DNA of 64,000 nucleotides from positions 186,001-250,000 of the forward strand of contig NC_056040.1 of assembly GCF_004379255.2 (NCBI RefSeq), in the 5' to 3' direction. Shown here piece after piece: positions 1 to 11,415 of the stretch. The DNA is from Salvia splendens (lineage: Eukaryota; Streptophyta; Magnoliopsida; Lamiales; Lamiaceae). A program made the position numbers and the translations under genes. The notes under the pieces are model-generated. The model did no database searches, had not been told where the DNA came from, and was given only the letters and a program-made list of their open reading frames with translations. The first letter of the stretch is position 1; the number at the start of each line of letters is the position of its first letter.

Positions 1-1190
1 TAGGATTCCAACATCATTTCGTTCTGCTCCATCTCCATCCACGCTGCCTCTATCTCTCGCAATCTCCATCCTCACAATCCTTCGCCCAACGTTTTATCGA
101 CGCCATGATCTCCTCCACCACGCTCTTCAACTTAAATTAATTTGTTAATCATGACAATCCCATTAATTTCATTAATCAAAAAGCAATGAAATAATAATGA
201 ATTGATAAATGAACGCATACGCTATGTGTGCAGCTAAATCACTAAAATTTCTGGCAATTGTTAGAACCCAAAAAACCAACTGGAAAGAACCCCAATTCAA
301 CTGTAAATCGTCACAGCCTTGAACCAGAATTGACCCTAACAATCGAACCAAATCGAAGATGGAACAAAAAAAAATTCCAACAAAAATGGGCCGACTTCCT
401 CTAAAATGGAACATAGAAATTCAACGAAAATAGCTCATATTTACAACAAATTGAACTTGGAGAGGCAATGGTTGCAAAGAAGTTTCCTTCTGAGTTTTCC
501 CAGCCAAGCAACGACGACCACCCAGCTATTTTCATGAGATTGTGCTCGTGAGAGGTGTTTCCTCTAGAATTTCTGAGTAATCGATCGGTATTTGAGCTCT
601 GGAATTGAATCTATTATGTTTGACGCCGTCGGCGAATCCTAATTTGGTGTTGTTCTTTGATTTGAGCTTCAATTTCACAATATTCTGATCCAGCAAAGAC
701 TTCAGTCGAGATCCGTCTTCAGGACCCTCTTGCTTCTGCGCGATTGGTGGTGGTGCGGTGTCGTTCTCCATCGCGTCCATGTTTTCGAATAAGAACTACG
801 ACGAGAAGTACCTCCCGCCGCCTGGATGGTGCGGGAACGCGCCGGTGCACTGCCTCTCCGCCACCGCGTGGAGCTTTTTTTTGATAAATGATTGATTAAT
901 AATTTAGCATTAGCAATGGTAGTTAACAAAGCGTACTTAGTTACCTAATCCCATCAAAATAGCTTAAACATGCATTTACTGTCAATTTTTAACGGTGCCG
1001 TCCAAAAAGGACTAAATCCAGCCCGTTTTCAATTGTGGAGGACTAAATAATTCAAAAGATAAAGTTTTGGACAAAAATCGTAAAATCGTCATATGTTAAG
1101 GACCACTTTTGACCTTTATTCGTTGAAATAATGAGAAATATTTGGTAATTAACAATTTAAAATACAAAATGAAAATAGGAGATGGAAAAT
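1..1190. other. Left-edge region without an assigned gene
   Basis: No known family could be assigned here. On the minus strand a short open stretch at 532-780 begins with Met and could encode 82 residues, charged and Lys-rich, with no domain recognised. The minus strand of about 1-130 also holds short amphipathic, Glu/Met-rich reading pieces broken by stops; these could be the tail of a gene lying left of the window. The stretch at 900-1130 is AT-rich and looks like old repeat sequence. None of this is shared with the second copy of the downstream duplication. Confidence 0.3.
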
Positions 1191-1195
1191 AGTAA

Positions 1196-2002
1196 TCAGG
1201 AGAGTGGCGGAAGCAAAAAGCAGCGATAGGGGGAGTGCATGTGGTGTCGGCGTGGAGCTGTCGAAATAGTAATACAACCTCTCTTCCACACACGTTCCCT
1301 TACCCCTTTCCCAAACATCCTCTCTCTCTAGGGATTCGCCTTCACCTCGATTCCAATGGTCTAAGCTTCCGCTTCTCCGCCGCCGTTCAATACTCTGCCG
1401 GCGTCGCAATTTGTGATCAGGTGAGCTTAGCTCTTCATTTCTACCCGTTTTGGTCCGCTGATTCGGCCTATGCTTGCAGATCAAGCACAGTTTGTTTAGC
1501 ATATAGGTCGATTTTCGATTTTAATGATGAATGCTTTGTGATTTCGATAGTTTTTATTTATTGAGCTGCTGCATTCGTCGGGTTGACTTGATTCTGGTGG
1601 ATTATTGTTTTGCGGTCTGATTTTGTTCAATTGCTTTGCTTTGATCTGAGTTTTCAGTTTAATTGCTTTGATCAGAGTTTTCAGTTCAATTGTTTTTTCT
1701 CACTATTTTTTTAGGGTTCTTTTATCGTGAAATCTTGTTGGTGGCGTAAGATTTTCATAGATTTTTTCTTGTATTTTGACAATAGATTATTTGTTTGATT
1801 GATCTAATCAATCTTGAATGACGTCTTTCACGCCTCTCTCTCTGTTGTTCATCTCTATGTATTTTTACTCTGTTTAAACCCTCAAGTCAACTCATGTCAT
1901 CTACTACTAAAGAAGAATATTTTGCAACCATTTTGTTTCTTAAACGAGCAAAAAACCATGGTTTGTTTATTTATAAGCTGTAATTCGCAGGATTTCTATG
2001 TC
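1196..2002 (+). promoter_or_regulatory. FRL3-1 leader: 5'UTR exon, leader intron and overlapping uORF
   Basis: A non-coding first exon probably ends at 1420 (TGATCAG before GTGAGC). A leader intron then runs 1421-1990, ending TTCGCAG. The remaining 12 nt of leader contain an ATG at 1998 in another frame, five bases before the main ATG at 2003. This uORF has six codons and stops with TAA inside the main coding sequence. The exon limits and the uORF are conserved in the second copy. The transcription start is not visible from sequence alone. Confidence 0.65.
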
Positions 2003-4317
2003 ATGGAAGACAACATAACAACTTCTACTCCAATGGACTCGACAGCCTCAAAGATACAACAGCTTCAGAAAGCATTTGCTGAGCTTGAAAGTCATCGGGC
2101 CATTACTCTCAACTTGAAATGGAAACAGCTCGAGGAGCATTTTCACGGGCTTCAGAAATCATTGAAAAGACGCTTCACTGAGCTGGAAGAACAGGAAAAG
2201 GAATTCGATACCAAGATAGTTGAATCTAAGGAGATGTTGGAGAAGCGTAAAGCAGCTGTTGTGGCCAAAGAGCAAACATCCCTTGAGAAGCTTCAAGAGA
2301 AGAGAGATGCCGCACTTTCTGCAATTGTCACTGCTTTGGGGAAGCACGAGAACCCACTCTCTTCGGGTTCATTAATCTTAACTAGGGAAAACAAAGTTGA
2401 AGCACCATGTCTGGAGGATAAAGCTACCAATGTGTTGGTTTCTATGGGACGCATTAATAATACTGTTCAAAACATGAGTGCATTGGTTAAGTCTTACCCT
2501 GGGCTTGTGAAATTGTGCCAAGAGATGAACTCGGAAGGACTCCTTAAGTTTATATCTGACAACCGGAAGGATCTTGTTACTTTGAAAGAGGAAATTCCCG
2601 TTGCTCTACGTGCTGCACATGACCCAGCCTCTCTGGTTCTGGATTCACTTAAAGGGTTCTATGGTGCAGATATGGTGAATTCGGATGCTAAAAAGGATTC
2701 AAACCTCATTGGCCTTTGCCGCACCTGCATCATGCTAATGGAATGCCTCAGCAGTTTAATCTTAGGTCTGGATGTGGACTCAGTTTCTGGCATTATCTCA
2801 GATAGTGCCAAGGAACGAGCAAAAGCTATTGCTGAAGGATGGAAACCAAAGTTAGCTTACCTTGATATTGATGCCAGCAATGGCAATTCATTGGAGGCTC
2901 ATGCATTCCTACAGCTGTTGGCTACATTTGGCATTAATTCGGATTTTGATCAGGCTTGCTTGTCAAAACTAATACCCATGGTTTCGCGCCGTCGCCAAAC
3001 AGCTGAATTATGCCGCTATCTTGGCCTGTCAGACAAAATGCCAGGTTGGTTACTCTAACCAGGCGGATTTAGGTTGTTGTTATAAATAGGCTCTTGATCT
3101 TCTTTCCTATGTTTATCTCCACAAAGTTAACGTGTTTTGGTACACGCGTATACAGGCATATGCAGTGGCGGACCCAGGAATTTAAAACTGGGGGGCCCAA
3201 GTCACAAGAAAAATGAAAATAGAAAGAAAAAAGCATAAGAAAAATCAAAATTTTATAAAATACACCTTCAGCCGGGCCATGAAAATCAAATAATTCTACC
3301 AATTATCACAAGACCAACTGTGCTAAACCAAAACTAATGTACAGAAGATACGTAATATATATAGTTAATGATGGAATAGTTGTGCTTCCAATGGCCCCCC
3401 ATCCATACATGTATCTCCGCCTCTGGGCATATGCGTATTTATGTCATCAAATTTACTGTATGCGCACGAGCCCATTTTCTTATTGCGACCTAAGACACCC
3501 ATTCTTGTGAATATCTGCAATTCATGACCATTTTACTGTCTGATCAGGTGTGATCGATGTGTTGGTGAAGAACGGAAGACAGATCGATGCTGTTAATCTA
3601 GCTTTTGCATTTGAGCTCACTGAACAGTTTTCACCTATTACATTGCTGAAATCGTACTTGTCCGAGGCCAAGAAAATGCCGTCGCCTGCTAAACCTGGAA
3701 ATATATCACACGGTGTGTCTGCACAGGTATGAATGAATGATTATGATTTGGGGTAGTTTCTGGTAGCTCTGAAATCAAACTACAGAGTTTTGCATGATCT
3801 AAATTTGTAGTTTTTGAAGCTGATTCTTGATTCTCTTTTGACTGCTCACTTCCAGAATGATGTGAATGAGAAGGAGCTGACTGCACTTAAAGCTGTAATC
3901 AAGTGCATCGAAGATCATAAGCTCGAGCAGCAATTCCCAGTAGAACCGCTCCAGAAACAGATGCTTGAAATAGAGAAAGCAAAGGCAGACAAGAAACGGG
4001 GGACAGAAGTTGCGAAACCACAGTCCAAAAGACCCCGCGCCAACGGCACCAGTCACGTGCCTCGAGCCGCAAATGCTGCGAGCGACAAGAATTACTACGG
4101 TGGGATGACTGAGAGGTACCCGCAGTACGTCTACGACAGACCTGCGTATGCCTATGCTGCGCCGAACAACCACCATGTTCCATCGTACAGCAATGCCTAT
4201 GCTGCGCCGAACAACCACCATGTTCCATCGTACAGCACACCGGCTTACAGTTTCTCCCCCAGCCATGGCAACTTCTTCGGGAATGCCTATCAGTATCACA
4301 CAGCCTACTTACACTAA
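2003..4317 (+). CDS. FRL3: FRIGIDA-like protein 3, copy 1
   Basis: Three coding exons, 2003-3044, 3548-3726 and 3856-4317, with GT-AG introns and matching phases, give a 560-residue protein. Residues about 1-110 begin with the conserved MDSTASKIQQLQKAF block and form a Lys/Glu-rich coiled coil. The middle is the Frigida domain, with SLVLDSLKGFYG, RRTCIMLMECLS-like and LIPMVSRRRQTAELC blocks; the exon 1/2 junction restores GVIDVLVKNGRQIDAVNLAFAFEL. The tail is basic, then Tyr/Pro/His-rich, ending near HGNFFGNAYQYHTAYLH. FRIGIDA and its relatives act as nuclear scaffolds around the FRIGIDA complex in flowering control; FRL3 itself is little characterised. The start at 2003 was chosen because the upstream in-frame sequence is intron. 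A 15-residue block (about NAYAAPNNHHVPSYS) is tandemly duplicated compared with copy 2, and intron 2 carries a MITE. Confidence 0.93.
3163..3425. mobile_element. hAT-type MITE in FRL3-1 intron 2
   Basis: A 263-bp element has inverted ends CAGTGGCGGAC and, at the other end, the complement CAGAGGCGGAG. It is flanked by an 8-bp direct repeat GGCATATG at 3155-3162 and 3426-3433, the size typical of hAT insertions. The second gene copy has the uninterrupted site with a single GGCATATG at 9134-9141. No coding capacity is seen. Confidence 0.93.
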
Positions 4318-4654
4318 TCCGTAGAGATGCTGAGACTCATCAACATTTATATTAACTATTAGAGTTAACCCTCCTCAGTTTGTGCAATGCTCAACTTATC
4401 AGCACAAGTTAATATATTAAAAAAATGAAAAAAAGAAGAAAAAGATTTAGCCTTGTTAATTTCTAGCCTGTTGTTGTAAAAGCTAATATTACTGTCTTCT
4501 AATCGATGCACTGTTTCTCTTTTGGATTTTGACAATTCCTTGCTTTTTTGGTGATTTATTACTGATTTATATCTTGATAATGTTTTTTATAGATGTATGC
4601 TTTTCTGCGACTTCCCCATCAAATGAACAAATACTACATAAAGATTCAAGAAAT

Positions 4655-4827
4655 GCCACATAAGCCCACATCCCAAATCCCTTGCCCCAATATGGATAAG
4701 TGATAAGATTTGTTTGAACATAATCAACTCACAGCCACCAGCAAAAGATACTGCAATTTGTACATAATATATTTTTATTTTCCGAGTTATTATAAGCTTC
4801 CAATCAAGAGAGAGATCTGAGTGAGAA
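4655..4827 (+). promoter_or_regulatory. psaL-1 proximal promoter with paired I-boxes
   Basis: Two GATAAG motifs lie at 4695-4700 and 4702-4707 in a block conserved with the second copy (GGATAAGTGATAAGAT). I-boxes of this form are common in light-regulated photosynthesis genes. A TATA-like ATAATATATTTTTA stretch lies at about 4765-4779. Copy 1 lacks roughly 25 bp present just after the I-boxes in copy 2, including a CCAAT-like sequence. Function is inferred from the motifs and the downstream gene only. Confidence 0.5.
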
Positions 4828-5760
4828 ATGGCAGCTGCTGCTTCAACCATGGCCAGCCAACTCCAAAGCAATTTTGCATCTTCACTAACAAGAAAGCTTT
4901 CCACTCCAAAGGGCATCTCTGGTGCTCCCTTTAGAGTGAGAAGAGCCAGTTCCTTCACAGTCAAGGCCATCCAGTCTGAAAAGGTCTCCATCCTCTATTT
5001 CATACTAGTAGTATCATGTTTCTTTAAGGTGCATATAATATAATATAGTAATTCACTTTTATTTTTTTATTTTATTTTTAGAAATACGAGACATCTAAGT
5101 CATTACAAGTAAAGAGAGAGAACAAAATGTGAATGAGATTGATATATAATAGAATCATGGGTCACAAACAGTTATTTGATTATTGATGATGAAGAAAGGG
5201 AATTCTTGATTGAGTTGTAGTTTGTAGGTTGATGATGACACTTAATTTAACCATTTAATTTATTGCAGCCCACATACCAAGTGATTCAACCAATTAACGG
5301 CGACCCATTCATCGGAAGTCTGGAGACACCTGTGACATCAAGCCCATTGGTGGCATGGTACTTGTCCAACCTCCCCGCCTACCGGACAGCTGTGAACCCG
5401 CTGCTCCGTGGGGTCGAGGTTGGGCTGGCCCATGGTTTCCTCCTAGTGGGCCCTTTTGTGAAGGCGGGCCCACTTAGGAACACCCCCTATGCGGGTGGGG
5501 CGGGGTCGTTGGCGGCAGCGGGACTAGTAGTGATCCTCAGCATCTGCCTCACCATATATGGGATTGCGTCCTTCAAGGAGGGTGAGCCTTCAACGGCCCC
5601 GTCACTGACCCTGACGGGACGGAAGAAGTCGCCCGATCAGCTGCAGACAGCCGACGGGTGGGCAAAGTTCACCGGTGGATTCTTCTTCGGTGGGATCTCC
5701 GGTGTGACTTGGGCTTACTTTTTGCTCTATGTTCTTGACCTTCCTTACTATGTTAAGTAA
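4828..5760 (+). CDS. psaL: Photosystem I reaction center subunit XI (PsaL), chloroplastic, copy 1
   Basis: Two exons, 4828-4983 and 5269-5760, are joined in phase 0 by a GT-AG intron and give 215 residues, normal for plant PsaL. Residues 1 to about 50 are rich in Ser, Ala, Arg and Lys and form the chloroplast transit peptide. The mature part starts near [20 protein letters not shown] and carries [22 protein letters not shown], the [19 protein letters not shown] segment and the C-terminal [19 protein letters not shown] helix: three membrane spans in all. PsaL sits in the thylakoid membrane at the photosystem I edge and is needed for docking of LHCII and PsaH/PsaO. It lies about 500 bp downstream of FRL3-1 in the same orientation. 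The intron here is about 95 bp longer than in copy 2. Confidence 0.97.
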
Positions 5761-6218
5761 ATTGGGAATGAATCAATGCATGTGTTGTTTTTTTTTATGG
5801 GAATCAAGTTGTATATTTGATTATGGCTCCGATGGATGTTCTATAATGTTTTCTTAGTTGTGTGTTGTGATTTGCTGGTTTAGCTGCTAAATGAATCCAA
5901 TCCAATTGACCATAACTGTTGTTTTAATTGAAGACTAAATTGACAACTTTTTTTTTAAAGTCCGAACATATGCGCATCATATTATTCAAATCTCCAACCC
6001 CCTAACTACACCAAAAATCGAGTTACAAACTGAGTTTTGTCTCGTCATCAAAGCTAGCAACGAAAGTTTGGGGCAATCATACTCAAACATGAAACATTAG
6101 TTGTAAATTAAGCATAAAAGTTTTATATATTTTTATATTAAAATATACCCACAATACCATACAAATTTATAGTTTTAGTAAAACGTTTCTTTTTCACGTC
6201 CATTTTGAAAAAATAACA
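5761..6218. other. psaL-1 3' flank and duplication edge
   Basis: This holds the psaL 3'UTR and AT-rich spacer. Similarity with the flank of the second psaL copy (about 11416-11697) fades near 6165, which marks the right edge of the duplicated block. No gene is seen. Confidence 0.6.
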
Positions 6219-6866
6219 ATGTACCCCGTTGCGTACTCTTTGTTGGGCTCGTTGGATGAAAGTGGGACTGGGACAGATGACGCATTTTCCTTCCGCGGCA
6301 TCTTCTTCTTCATCCTCGGCGGCTCAGAGGCAGGAGGTTGCCAACAATTGGGCTCCATGTCCTCAACCCGATACGCATCGGTGTTGAAGAACGGATCGAA
6401 CTCAAAGTCAGAAACGAAAGTGGACCCTATAGATCAAGGAGTCTCGACTCGGTAGTCTTCGTAGCCAGGCCAACAGGCGCCGCCACCAAACATCAGCATA
6501 TTGTCATCGACACCATGCGGGATTGGAAATTGACTCAGATCCATTCTTAAAAGTGTGAAAGTGAGAAAAGAGAAGAGAAAGAGAGTAGAGAGTATTGTGT
6601 GAAAAGTGAATAAGGGTTAAGGTATTTATAGTAGTTTAATAAAGAATTTAAAAAAATTTCAAAATCGACGAGATCGGGCTCGGGTACGACCCTGCAATGG
6701 GCTCCCGATTAGGCGCCCGATGGATCTGGCGCCTGAGTGGGACGACCGTCTTTCGGTCGACTCACTCGGACGCTCGATCCATCGGGCGCCTGCAATGGAT
6801 GCTTGAGGAAGCCGAGCCTGATCTCACGCGATCAAGCGTCAGATCGGGCATCCATTGTGGATGCCC
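6219..6866 (-). mobile_element. Truncated PIF/Harbinger remnant with ORF1 N-terminus
   Basis: Read on the minus strand, an ATG at about 6547 opens a frame beginning MDLSQFPIPHG and continuing with PRMKKKMPRKE-like basic sequence, one in-frame stop and no conserved end. Such leaders and N-termini are typical of the Myb/SANT-like accessory protein of plant Harbinger elements. The right end carries GGGCATCCATTGTGGATGCCC-like terminal sequence ending at 6866, followed by TAA. The left part of the element is missing. The family assignment rests on style and terminal sequence and is moderate. Confidence 0.5.
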
Positions 6867-6888
6867 TAATGAGAAATATTCCTTAGTA

Positions 6889-7184
6889 CTCCCTCCGTCC
6901 TACAATAATTATCACTCTTTTCCATTTTGGTCTATCCCACAATAATTGTCACACTTTATTTTTACCATAAATGATAAGTAAGTCTCACATTCCACTATCT
7001 CAATTCACTCAAATTTTATTATAAAATCAATATAAAAAATTAGCCCCACATGTCACTACCTCTATCAACCACTTTTCTTTGCATTTCTTAAAACTCGTGC
7101 ACAAAGAATATGACCTTTTTCAATCTACATTTTTTAAAACTCGTGCCACCATCAAAACTGATAATTAATCCGGGATCGGGGGAG
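6889..7184. mobile_element. Stowaway-like (Tc1/mariner) MITE
   Basis: The ends read CTCCCTCCGTCC at 6889 and, inverted, CTCCCCCGATCC at 7184, flanked by TA on both sides. The roughly 296-bp AT-rich body has no ORF. It ends within a few bases of the start of the second duplication copy. Confidence 0.8.
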
Positions 7185-7191
7185 TATTTAG

Positions 7192-7981
7192 GAGAGTGGC
7201 GGAAGCAAAAAGCAGCAATAGGGGGGAGTGCAAGTGCATGTGGTGTCGGCGTGGAGCTGTCGGAATCATAAATACAACCTCTCTTCCATACACATTCCCT
7301 TTCCCCTTTCCCAAACATTCTCTCTCTCTAGGGATTCGCCTTTACCTCGCTTCCTATTGTCTGAGCTTCCACTTCTCCGCCGCCGTTCAATACTCTGCCG
7401 GCGCCGCAATTTGTGATCAGGTGAGCTTAGCTCTTCATTTCTACCCGTTTTGGTCCACTGATTCCGCCTATGCTCGCAGATCAACCACAGTTTGTTTAGC
7501 ATCTAGGTCTATTTTCGATTTTATTGATGAATGCTCTGTGATTTCGATAATTTTTAGTTATTGAGCTGCTGCATTCGTCGGTTTGACTTGATTCTGGTGA
7601 ATTATTGTTTTGCGGTGTCTGATTTTGTTCAATTGCTTTGCTTTGATCTGAATTTTCAGTTCAATTGCTTTGATCAGAGTTTACAGTTCAATTCCTTTTT
7701 CTCGCTATTGTATTTTTTAGGGTTGTTTCATCGTGAGGTGTGTTTTGACTTACGTGTGCAATAGTTTATTTGTTTGATTTATCAAATTAATCTTGAATTA
7801 CGTCAACATTCACGCCCCTCTCTCTGTTGTAAATTTCTACGTTTCTTTATTCTGTTTAAACTCTCAAGTCAACTCATGTTATCTACTAATGAAGAATATT
7901 TTGCTACCATTTTGTTTCTTAAACGAGCAAACAACCATGGTTTGTTTATTTATGAGCTGGAATCTGCAGGATTTCTATGTC
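7192..7981 (+). promoter_or_regulatory. FRL3-2 leader: 5'UTR exon, leader intron and uORF
   Basis: As in copy 1, a non-coding exon ends at 7420, the leader intron runs 7421-7969 and ends CTGCAG, and a six-codon uORF (ATG at 7977) overlaps the main start at 7982. Confidence 0.6.
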
Positions 7982-9973
7982 ATGGAAGACAGCATAACAA
8001 CTCCTACTCCAATGGACTCGACAGCCTCAAAGATACAACAGCTTCAGAAAGCATTTGCTGAGCTTGAAAGCCATCGGGTCGTTACTCTCAACTTGAAATG
8101 GAAACAGCTCGAGGAGCATTTTCACGGGCTTCAGAAATCACTGAAAAGACGCTTCACTGAGCTGGAAGAACAGGAAAAGGAATTCGATACCAAGATAGTT
8201 GAATCTAAAGAGATGTTGGAGAAGCGTAAAGCAGCTGTTATGGCCAAAGAGCAATCGTCCCTTGAGAAGCTTCAAGAGAAGAGAGATGCCGCACTTTCTG
8301 CAATTGTCACTGCTTTGGGAAAGCACGAGAACCCACTCTCTTCGGGTTCATTAATCTTAACTAGGGAAAACAAAGTTGAAGCACCATGTCTGGAGGATAA
8401 AGCTACCAATGTGTTGGTTTCTATGGGACGCATTAATAATACTGTTCAAAACATGAGTGCATTGGTTAAGTCTTACCCCGGGCTTGTGAAATTGTGCCAA
8501 GAGATGAACTCGGAAGGACTCCTTAAGTTTATATCTGACAACCGGAAGGATCTTGTTACTTTGAAAGAGGAAATTCCCATTGCTCTACGTGCTGCACATG
8601 ACCCAGCCTCTCTGGTTCTGGATTCACTTAAAGGGTTCTATGGTGCAGATATGGTGAATTTGGATGCTAAAAAGGATTCAAACCTCATTGGCCTTCGCCG
8701 CACCTGCATCATGCTAATGGAATGCCTCAGCAGTTTAATCTTAGGTCTGGATATGGACTCAGTTTCTGGCATTATTTCAGATAGTGCCAAGGAACGAGCA
8801 AAAGTTATTGCTGAAGGATGGAAACCAAAGTTAGATTACCTTGATATTGATGCCAGCAATGGCAATTCATTGGAGGCTCATGCATTCCTACAGCTGTTGG
8901 CTACATTTAGCATTAATTCGGATTTTGATCAGGCTTGCTTGTCAAAACTAATACCCATGGTTTCGCGCCGTCGCCAAACAGCTGAATTATGCCGCTATCT
9001 TGGCTTGTCCGACAAAATGCCAGGTTGGTTACTCTAACCTGGCAGATTTAGGTTTTTGTTATAAATAGGCTCTTGATCTTCTTTCCTATGTTTATTTCCA
9101 CAAAGTTAACGTGTTTTGGTACACACGTATACAGGCATATGCGTATTTGTGTCATCAAATTTGCCTTATGCGTGCGAGCCCATTTTCTTATTGCGACCTA
9201 AGACACCCATTCTTGTGAATATCTGCAATTCATGACCATTTTACTGTCTGATCAGGTGTGATCGATGTGTTGGTGAAGAACGGAAGACAGATTGATGCTG
9301 TTAATCTAGCTTTTGCATTTGAGCTCACTGATCAGTTTTCACCTATTTCATTGCTGAAATCGTACTTGTCCGAGGCCAAGAAAATGCCGTCGCCTGCTAA
9401 ACCTGGAAATACATCACCCGGTGTGTCTGCACAGGTATGATTATGATTTGGGGGTAGTTTCTGGTAGCTCTGAAATCAAACTATAGAGAGTTGCATGATC
9501 TGAATATTGAGTTTTTGAATCTGATTCTTGATTCTCTTTTGACTCCTCATTTCCAGAATGATGTGAATGAGAAGGAGCTGACTGCACTTAAAGCTGTAAT
9601 CAAGTGCATCGAAGATCATAAGCTCGAGCAGCAATTCCCAGTGGAACCGCTCCAGAAACAGATGCTTGAAATAGAGAAAGCAAAGGCAGACAAGAAACGG
9701 GGGACAGAAGTTGTGAAACCACAGTCCAAAAGACCCCGCGCCAACGGCACCAGTCACATGCCTCGAGCTGCAAATCCTGCGAGCGACAAGAATTTCTACG
9801 GCGGGATGACTGAGAGGTACCCGCAGTACGTCTACGACAGACCTGCGTATGCCTATGCTACGCCGAACAACCACCATGTTCCATCGTACAGCACACCGGC
9901 TTACAGTTTCTCCCCCAGCCATGGCAACTTCTTCGGGAATGCCTATCAGTATCACACAGCCTACTTGCACTAA
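7982..9973 (+). CDS. FRL3: FRIGIDA-like protein 3, copy 2
   Basis: Coding exons 7982-9023, 9256-9434 and 9557-9973 have the same phases as copy 1 and give 545 residues. The order is the same: N-terminal coiled coil, central Frigida domain, basic linker with KPQSKRPRANG, and a Tyr/His-rich tail. It differs from copy 1 by a handful of substitutions and by having a single copy of the 15-residue tail block. Both copies are open and spliceable, so both may be active. Exon 1 begins after the leader intron, which fixes the ATG at 7982. The role in flowering-time regulation is known for the FRIGIDA family in general and is only inferred for this member. Confidence 0.93.
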
Positions 9974-10394
9974 TCCGAAGTGATGCTGAGACTCATCAAC
10001 ATTTATATTAACTATTAGAGTTGACCCCCCTTAGTTTGTGCAATGCTCAAGTTAATATATTAAAAAAAATGAAAAAAAGAAGAAAAAGATTTAGCCTTGT
10101 TAATTTCTAGCCTGTTGTTGTAAAAGCTAATATTACTGTCTTCTAATAGATGCACTGTTTCTTCTTCTTTATTGTATTGTGTTCAAAATTTAAACTTCGA
10201 ACTGATGCATCGCTTTTGGATTTTGACAATTCCTTGCTATTTTGGTGCTATTTTTGTGGTTTATTACTGATTTATATCTTGACAGGAGGATTTTTTTATA
10301 GATGTATCATGTATGCTATTCTCTGATTTCCCCTTCAAATGATCAAATAATAAAGATTGAAGAAGTGCCACCTAAGCCCACATCCCAAATCCCT
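9974..10394. other. Spacer between FRL3-2 and psaL-2
   Basis: The FRL3 3'UTR and AT-rich spacer, similar to 4318-4680. It contains about 60 bp around 10160-10215 that copy 1 lacks. No gene is seen. Confidence 0.5.
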
Positions 10395-10577
10395 GGACCC
10401 CAATATGGATAAGTGATAAGATATGAAACACAATCCCACCCAATCAAAAACATTTGCTTGAACATAATCAACTCACAGCCACCAGCAAAAGATACTGCAA
10501 TTTCTGCATTATACTATAATTTTATATTTCCATTTATTAGTGTAAGCTTCCAATCAAGAGAGAGATCTGAGTGAGAA
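10395..10577 (+). promoter_or_regulatory. psaL-2 proximal promoter with paired I-boxes
   Basis: GATAAG motifs at 10408-10413 and 10415-10420 keep the spacing seen in copy 1. The following CCCACCCAATCAAAAAC segment is present only here. TATA-like sequence (ATACTATAATTTTATA) lies at about 10510-10525. Confidence 0.5.
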
Positions 10578-11415
10578 ATGGCAGCTGCTGCTTCAACCAT
10601 GGCCAGCCAACTCCAAAGCAATTTTCCTTCTTCACTAACAAGAAAGCTTTCCACTCCAAAGGGCATCTCTGGTGCTCCTTTTAGAGTGAGAAGAGCCAGT
10701 TCCTTCACAGTCAAGGCCATCCAGTCTGAAAAGGTCCTTCTCCATCCTCTATTTCATAGTACTCCATAATTCAATTTTTTTAGAAATACGAGATATCTAA
10801 GTCATACTAGGAGATAATAAAACGTGAATGGGAGTTGGATTGATGGAAGAAAGAGAATTCTTGATTGTGTTGTAGTTTGTAGGTTGATGATGACACTAAA
10901 TTTAACCATTTAATTTATTGCAGCCCACATACCAAGTGATTCAACCGATCAACGGCGATCCATTCATCGGAAGTCTGGAGACACCTGTGACATCAAGCCC
11001 ATTGGTGGCATGGTACTTGTCCAACCTCCCCGCCTACCGGACAGCTGTCAACCCGCTGCTCCGTGGGGTCGAGGTTGGGCTGGCCCATGGTTTCCTCCTA
11101 GTGGGTCCTTTCGTGAAGGCGGGCCCACTTAGGAACACCCCCTATGCGGGTGGGGCTGGCTCGTTGGCGGCAGCTGGACTAGTAGTGATCCTCAGCATCT
11201 GCCTCACCATATATGGGATTGCGTCCTTCAAGGAGGGTGAGCCTTCAACGGCCCCGTCACTGACCCTGACGGGACGGAAGAAGTCGCCCGATCAGCTGCA
11301 GACAGCCGACGGGTGGGCAAAGTTCACCGGTGGATTCTTCTTCGGTGGGATCTCCGGTGTGACTTGGGCTTACTTTTTGCTCTATGTTCTTGACCTTCCT
11401 TACTATGTTAAGTAA
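10578..11415 (+). CDS. psaL: Photosystem I reaction center subunit XI (PsaL), chloroplastic, copy 2
   Basis: Exons 10578-10733 and 10924-11415 give 215 residues. The transit peptide differs from copy 1 at one visible residue (NFPSS instead of NFASS) and the mature protein is identical. Domains and membrane spans are as in copy 1. Promoter I-boxes are conserved, so both genes are probably light-regulated. Identity of the mature protein together with silent differences in the DNA indicates a recent duplication under constraint. Confidence 0.97.

Larger units (their letters stand above)
1195..6165. repeat. Tandem segmental duplication, copy 1 (FRL3 + psaL)
   Basis: The block from the 5' leader of the FRIGIDA-like gene (AGGAGAGTGGCGGAAGC at about 1198) to just past the psaL gene is repeated in the same orientation at 7190-11697. 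Exons, introns, leader and intergenic DNA all align, with scattered substitutions and indels. Copy 1 is longer mainly because of a 263-bp hAT MITE in FRL3 intron 2, a 45-bp coding duplication, and a longer psaL intron. Confidence 0.93.

Noticed and set aside
1235..1564. 109-codon frame in the FRL3 leader, also at 7196
   Set aside because: It spans the leader exon and intron donor. Conservation between copies is explained by the duplication.
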